Shown in pieces: positions 44,735 through 47,139 of a DNA stretch of 47,139 nt. The translations under genes and the position numbers were made by a program. The stretch comes from Antrodiella citrinella (taxonomy: Eukaryota; Basidiomycota; Agaricomycetes; Polyporales; Steccherinaceae), in the NCBI GenBank assembly GCA_004802725.1, contig SGPM01000216.1:1-47139 (forward strand), read 5' to 3'. Every line of letters begins with the position of its first letter. The first letter of the stretch is position 1. The notes beneath the pieces were generated by a model. That model was given only the letters and a program-made list of their open reading frames with translations. It was not told the DNA's origin and ran no database searches.

Positions 44735-46115
44735 TTACGAACTGGAATGGCCGAAAATGGACTTGGGAATCATCATGCCAATCTATCGCACTAGAGTCAG
44801 ATACGTAGGAGGATATCGTAAATCACTTTAGAAAGCTTACTAGATAGTTGGGCATATCGACCTAGACGTTTCGCGGTCAGTCAAATGGTTCGAGAGAGAG
44901 AAAGAACCAAGTGAACATACTACTTCGTGCATGCGCAGATCGCCAGCAACGCTGCAAAGCATGTACGCTTCCGTCCTTGTCAACCCGTGCTCTGCTCGCA
45001 GGTATGCAATCATGCTCCTAGTAGCATCTCGAGTAGCCTCGCGTATATCTGTTAAATGTTCACAATCCTCAGTACTCGTCTTTGGAAAAGAACCTGTGAG
45101 AGGGCAAGCTTACCGCTCCCTACACCTGTGGTTCCGTAAAATTCACCGGACTCGTCCGCCACTTTGGTGATACTGTAATGAGGCGTTTGGACGTATGGTT
45201 TGTTCTTGTGTACAGTGAGGCGGACTGTCGCTTTGATAGGTGTCTCGATTGCGGTTCCTGTGAATCATGGAGGATTAAACTCTACCAGTGTACGGGCAAT
45301 CGATGCTCATACATACCACAAACCTCTTCAAGAATTCGTGACATTTAGCCTTTGGACAGTCGCTCTATGTTCTTAGCACTGCTTACCTCCATCACCCTGT
45401 GCGGCGTGTCCATCCTATATGACCTGAGTCAGCTTGAGGTGCTGACTACATTCTTGACGTGGAGACTTACACCGATAGAGAAAAGAGCTCCTTCTATCTT
45501 GACAGGCAAATAGACAGTTGCACCTTTGGTGATATGCTTCAAGTCGATGTTACCACCAGTTAGATATGGCGGAATCGTCGAATGTTTGCCGTTATCCGCA
45601 GGGGCAACACCGATCTCCCCATTGAACGGTTTGAGAGGGATCTTGATCCCCTTCTCTTCGTCAAACCAAGTATACCCGTACCCTTCACTTTCATCTCCCG
45701 ACGTATTCTTGTGTAACTTCCAGATCTTGATGCCCACTTCCGAAAACTCGTCCGCCAGCAATCCGAATCCGGGAAGGATCGCCGTCCAGCCCCAATCGGC
45801 TGTCTGTATATCCAGGAAGTCGACTTGGAGGGTATCTCCTGGCAGGGCGATATCGACATGCACTGGGCCGCTGACTTTGTTGAACCCAGCTAGGCTGAGA
45901 GACGCGAGGTCCTTCGCGGTAACGTCTGGAGTGATGACACCGCCGGACGCGTCAAGGCAGTCAAAGGTGATCGTGTCACCGGATTTGACGAAAATCGCGG
46001 GCTTCACGCTGTTCATTTTGAACTAATGAGCTCGAGTGGATCTTGAGGAAGAGACTACGCACCTATTGTCCCAGTATTGGTGGTACTGAGTCCGATTGAT
46101 GGCGTGGATGGACAT
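44735..46115 (-). CDS. Acetamidase/formamidase (FmdA/AmdA family)
   Basis: Eight exons: 46063-46115, 45471-46008, 45387-45414, 45317-45325, 45114-45257, 44921-45048, 44841-44861, 44735-44782, giving 322 residues. Family features in order are TQYHQYWDNS, an early VKSGDTITFDCLDASGG strand pair, GPVHVDIALPGDTLQVDFLDI, GYGYTW, SIGDGHAAQGDGEVCGTAIETP, and a C-terminal EAYMLCSVAGDLRMHEVVDMPN followed by IPKSIF. The enzyme hydrolyses formamide or acetamide to ammonia and the acid; it is cytosolic and helps use amides as nitrogen source. The nine-base exon 4 encodes E-V-C-G of the GDGEVCG motif and is needed for frame. The start ATG gives the expected N-terminus, MSIHAINRTQYH. Confidence 0.9.
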
Positions 46116-47139
46116 GATGAGCTAGGATTGAACACCACTACTTACTGGCATGGATTACAACAGTGTCGTATCTGGTAGAAGAGACGAGGATGAGATACGC
46201 CGACACGGATGACCGTTATCTAATTCCGTCAATTTATGACCGTGTGCCCGACTTGATATTTGTGCAGCGGGCCCTGTATTGTGCTTGATCTTATCGCGGC
46301 TGCCACATCGTGAGACAAGACTTTTGAGTGACAAGGAGCGGCGCCTACGGGGCGGCGTTCAGTATCGTCTCCCGTTTAGGTAAGTGAGTCGCACGCTCCC
46401 TCCGCTTTGACCCGTCCCCGGCCCGCGTATCCGGAATTTCTCTTGCTCACATCCTGGAAAATCGCATTTCACGTTGTGAATCGCTTCTATCTCTGACTGG
46501 CAACTAGGAATTGCTTGCGCAGGTGCTCGGTGGATGATGAGTTTGAGATTGTTGAGGAATTTTGGTAGAGACCAAAGGTGCGCAATCATGAGTTCTATAT
46601 ATGAAACTGAAGTTACTTTCAACCAGTAGAATTGGAGCATATACTTTTTTGTCTCCCACCCTATCATACCTGCAAACAATGTTGGAAATCTCATTCTTCC
46701 ACACTTTGTGAATGTGTGCAAAACTTGCGACAACGTGTTGGACCCGACACACGCGCAGTTGGACTCTAGAAGATCGATATCTCTCAGATACCGGCAGTGC
46801 GATTTCTCAACATTGGATGTGATGAGAGATGCCTATAGAGGAAGCCCATTCTCGGAAATTCCCAAATTATTCCATGCTTGCATGCCACCCAAGGACTCGC
46901 AGGCACCTCCGATACACACGATCGGTGAACTTGAACAGCATTCAGTGTTAACTCTAAGGTAGGCGCAGGTCAGATCCAACCACTATGTGATGTTACGCTG
47001 ATCGGATCAGAAAACGCACGTGATGCAGAATATACTGTGTTTGGCAGGACGTTACAAATGTGAGAGGAGCAGTGACATTCACGATGATGAGCCCCGATTC
47101 TCGCTGGTACCCGCGCGCCGCTATTACGCACCGTCTAGC
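46116..47139. other. Right edge: no supported gene
   Basis: This is the promoter side of the acetamidase gene. Open frames at 46359-46733 (minus) and 46708-46962 (plus) lack an ATG-led, domain-bearing product. The plus frame has CKTCDNV and a protein-like run to about 46960, and could be an exon of a gene continuing past the window. Confidence 0.35.

Noticed and set aside
1..47139. CRISPR arrays, rRNA or tRNA genes
   Set aside because: No regularly spaced repeats were seen. Weak B-box-like strings (for example gattcgaatc near 9890) lack a foldable cloverleaf.

Overview
The window reads as nuclear DNA of a basidiomycete fungus, most likely a mushroom-forming agaricomycete. Genes are dense, sit on both strands and are split by many short GT-AG introns of about 45-65 nt. 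The gene set also fits: a group III hybrid histidine kinase with a HAMP array, a tyrosine-kinase-like (TKL) kinase of the agaric type, an ADP-ribosyltransferase/E2 fusion and a multi-intron P450. All gene models below are exon-by-exon reconstructions made by eye. Each was checked for splice sites and for reading frame across every junction, but none has transcript or database support.

Layout, left to right. 1298-3553 (+): TKL-type kinase with an N-terminal helical domain. 4050-5050 (-): secreted protein. 5.1-7.5 kb: mostly featureless. 7670-9552 (+): nuclear-looking protein X1. 10697-13596 (+): nuclear pore protein Nup107/Nup84. 14215-18011 (+): phospholipase D. 20235-21601 (+): protein X2, a diverged paralogue of X1. 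23239-24905 (-): single-pass membrane protein. 25306-29560 (-): PARP-type ADP-ribosyltransferase fused to a ubiquitin-conjugating (E2) domain. 30285-30751: a short insertion with poly(A) tail and target-site duplication. 31239-34268: a tandem duplication carrying two small alpha/beta-barrel-like genes. 35265-40660 (+): hybrid histidine kinase of the Nik1/Os-1 type. 42193-44548 (+): cytochrome P450. 44735-46115 (-): acetamidase/formamidase, convergent with the P450.

There is no obvious metabolic cluster or defence island. The most interesting items are five. (1) The kinase pairs an MLKL-like helical domain with a kinase domain whose HRD aspartate is Asn (HGN). (2) The ART-E2 fusion joins ADP-ribosylation and ubiquitin transfer in one chain. 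(3) X1 and X2 share five introns at equivalent positions and phases plus a similar nuclear-localisation tail, and define a family I do not recognise. (4) A small retroposed insertion has clear hallmarks. (5) There is unusual splicing: two GC-AG introns, a 31-nt intron, and micro-exons of 8, 9, 13 and 14 nt.
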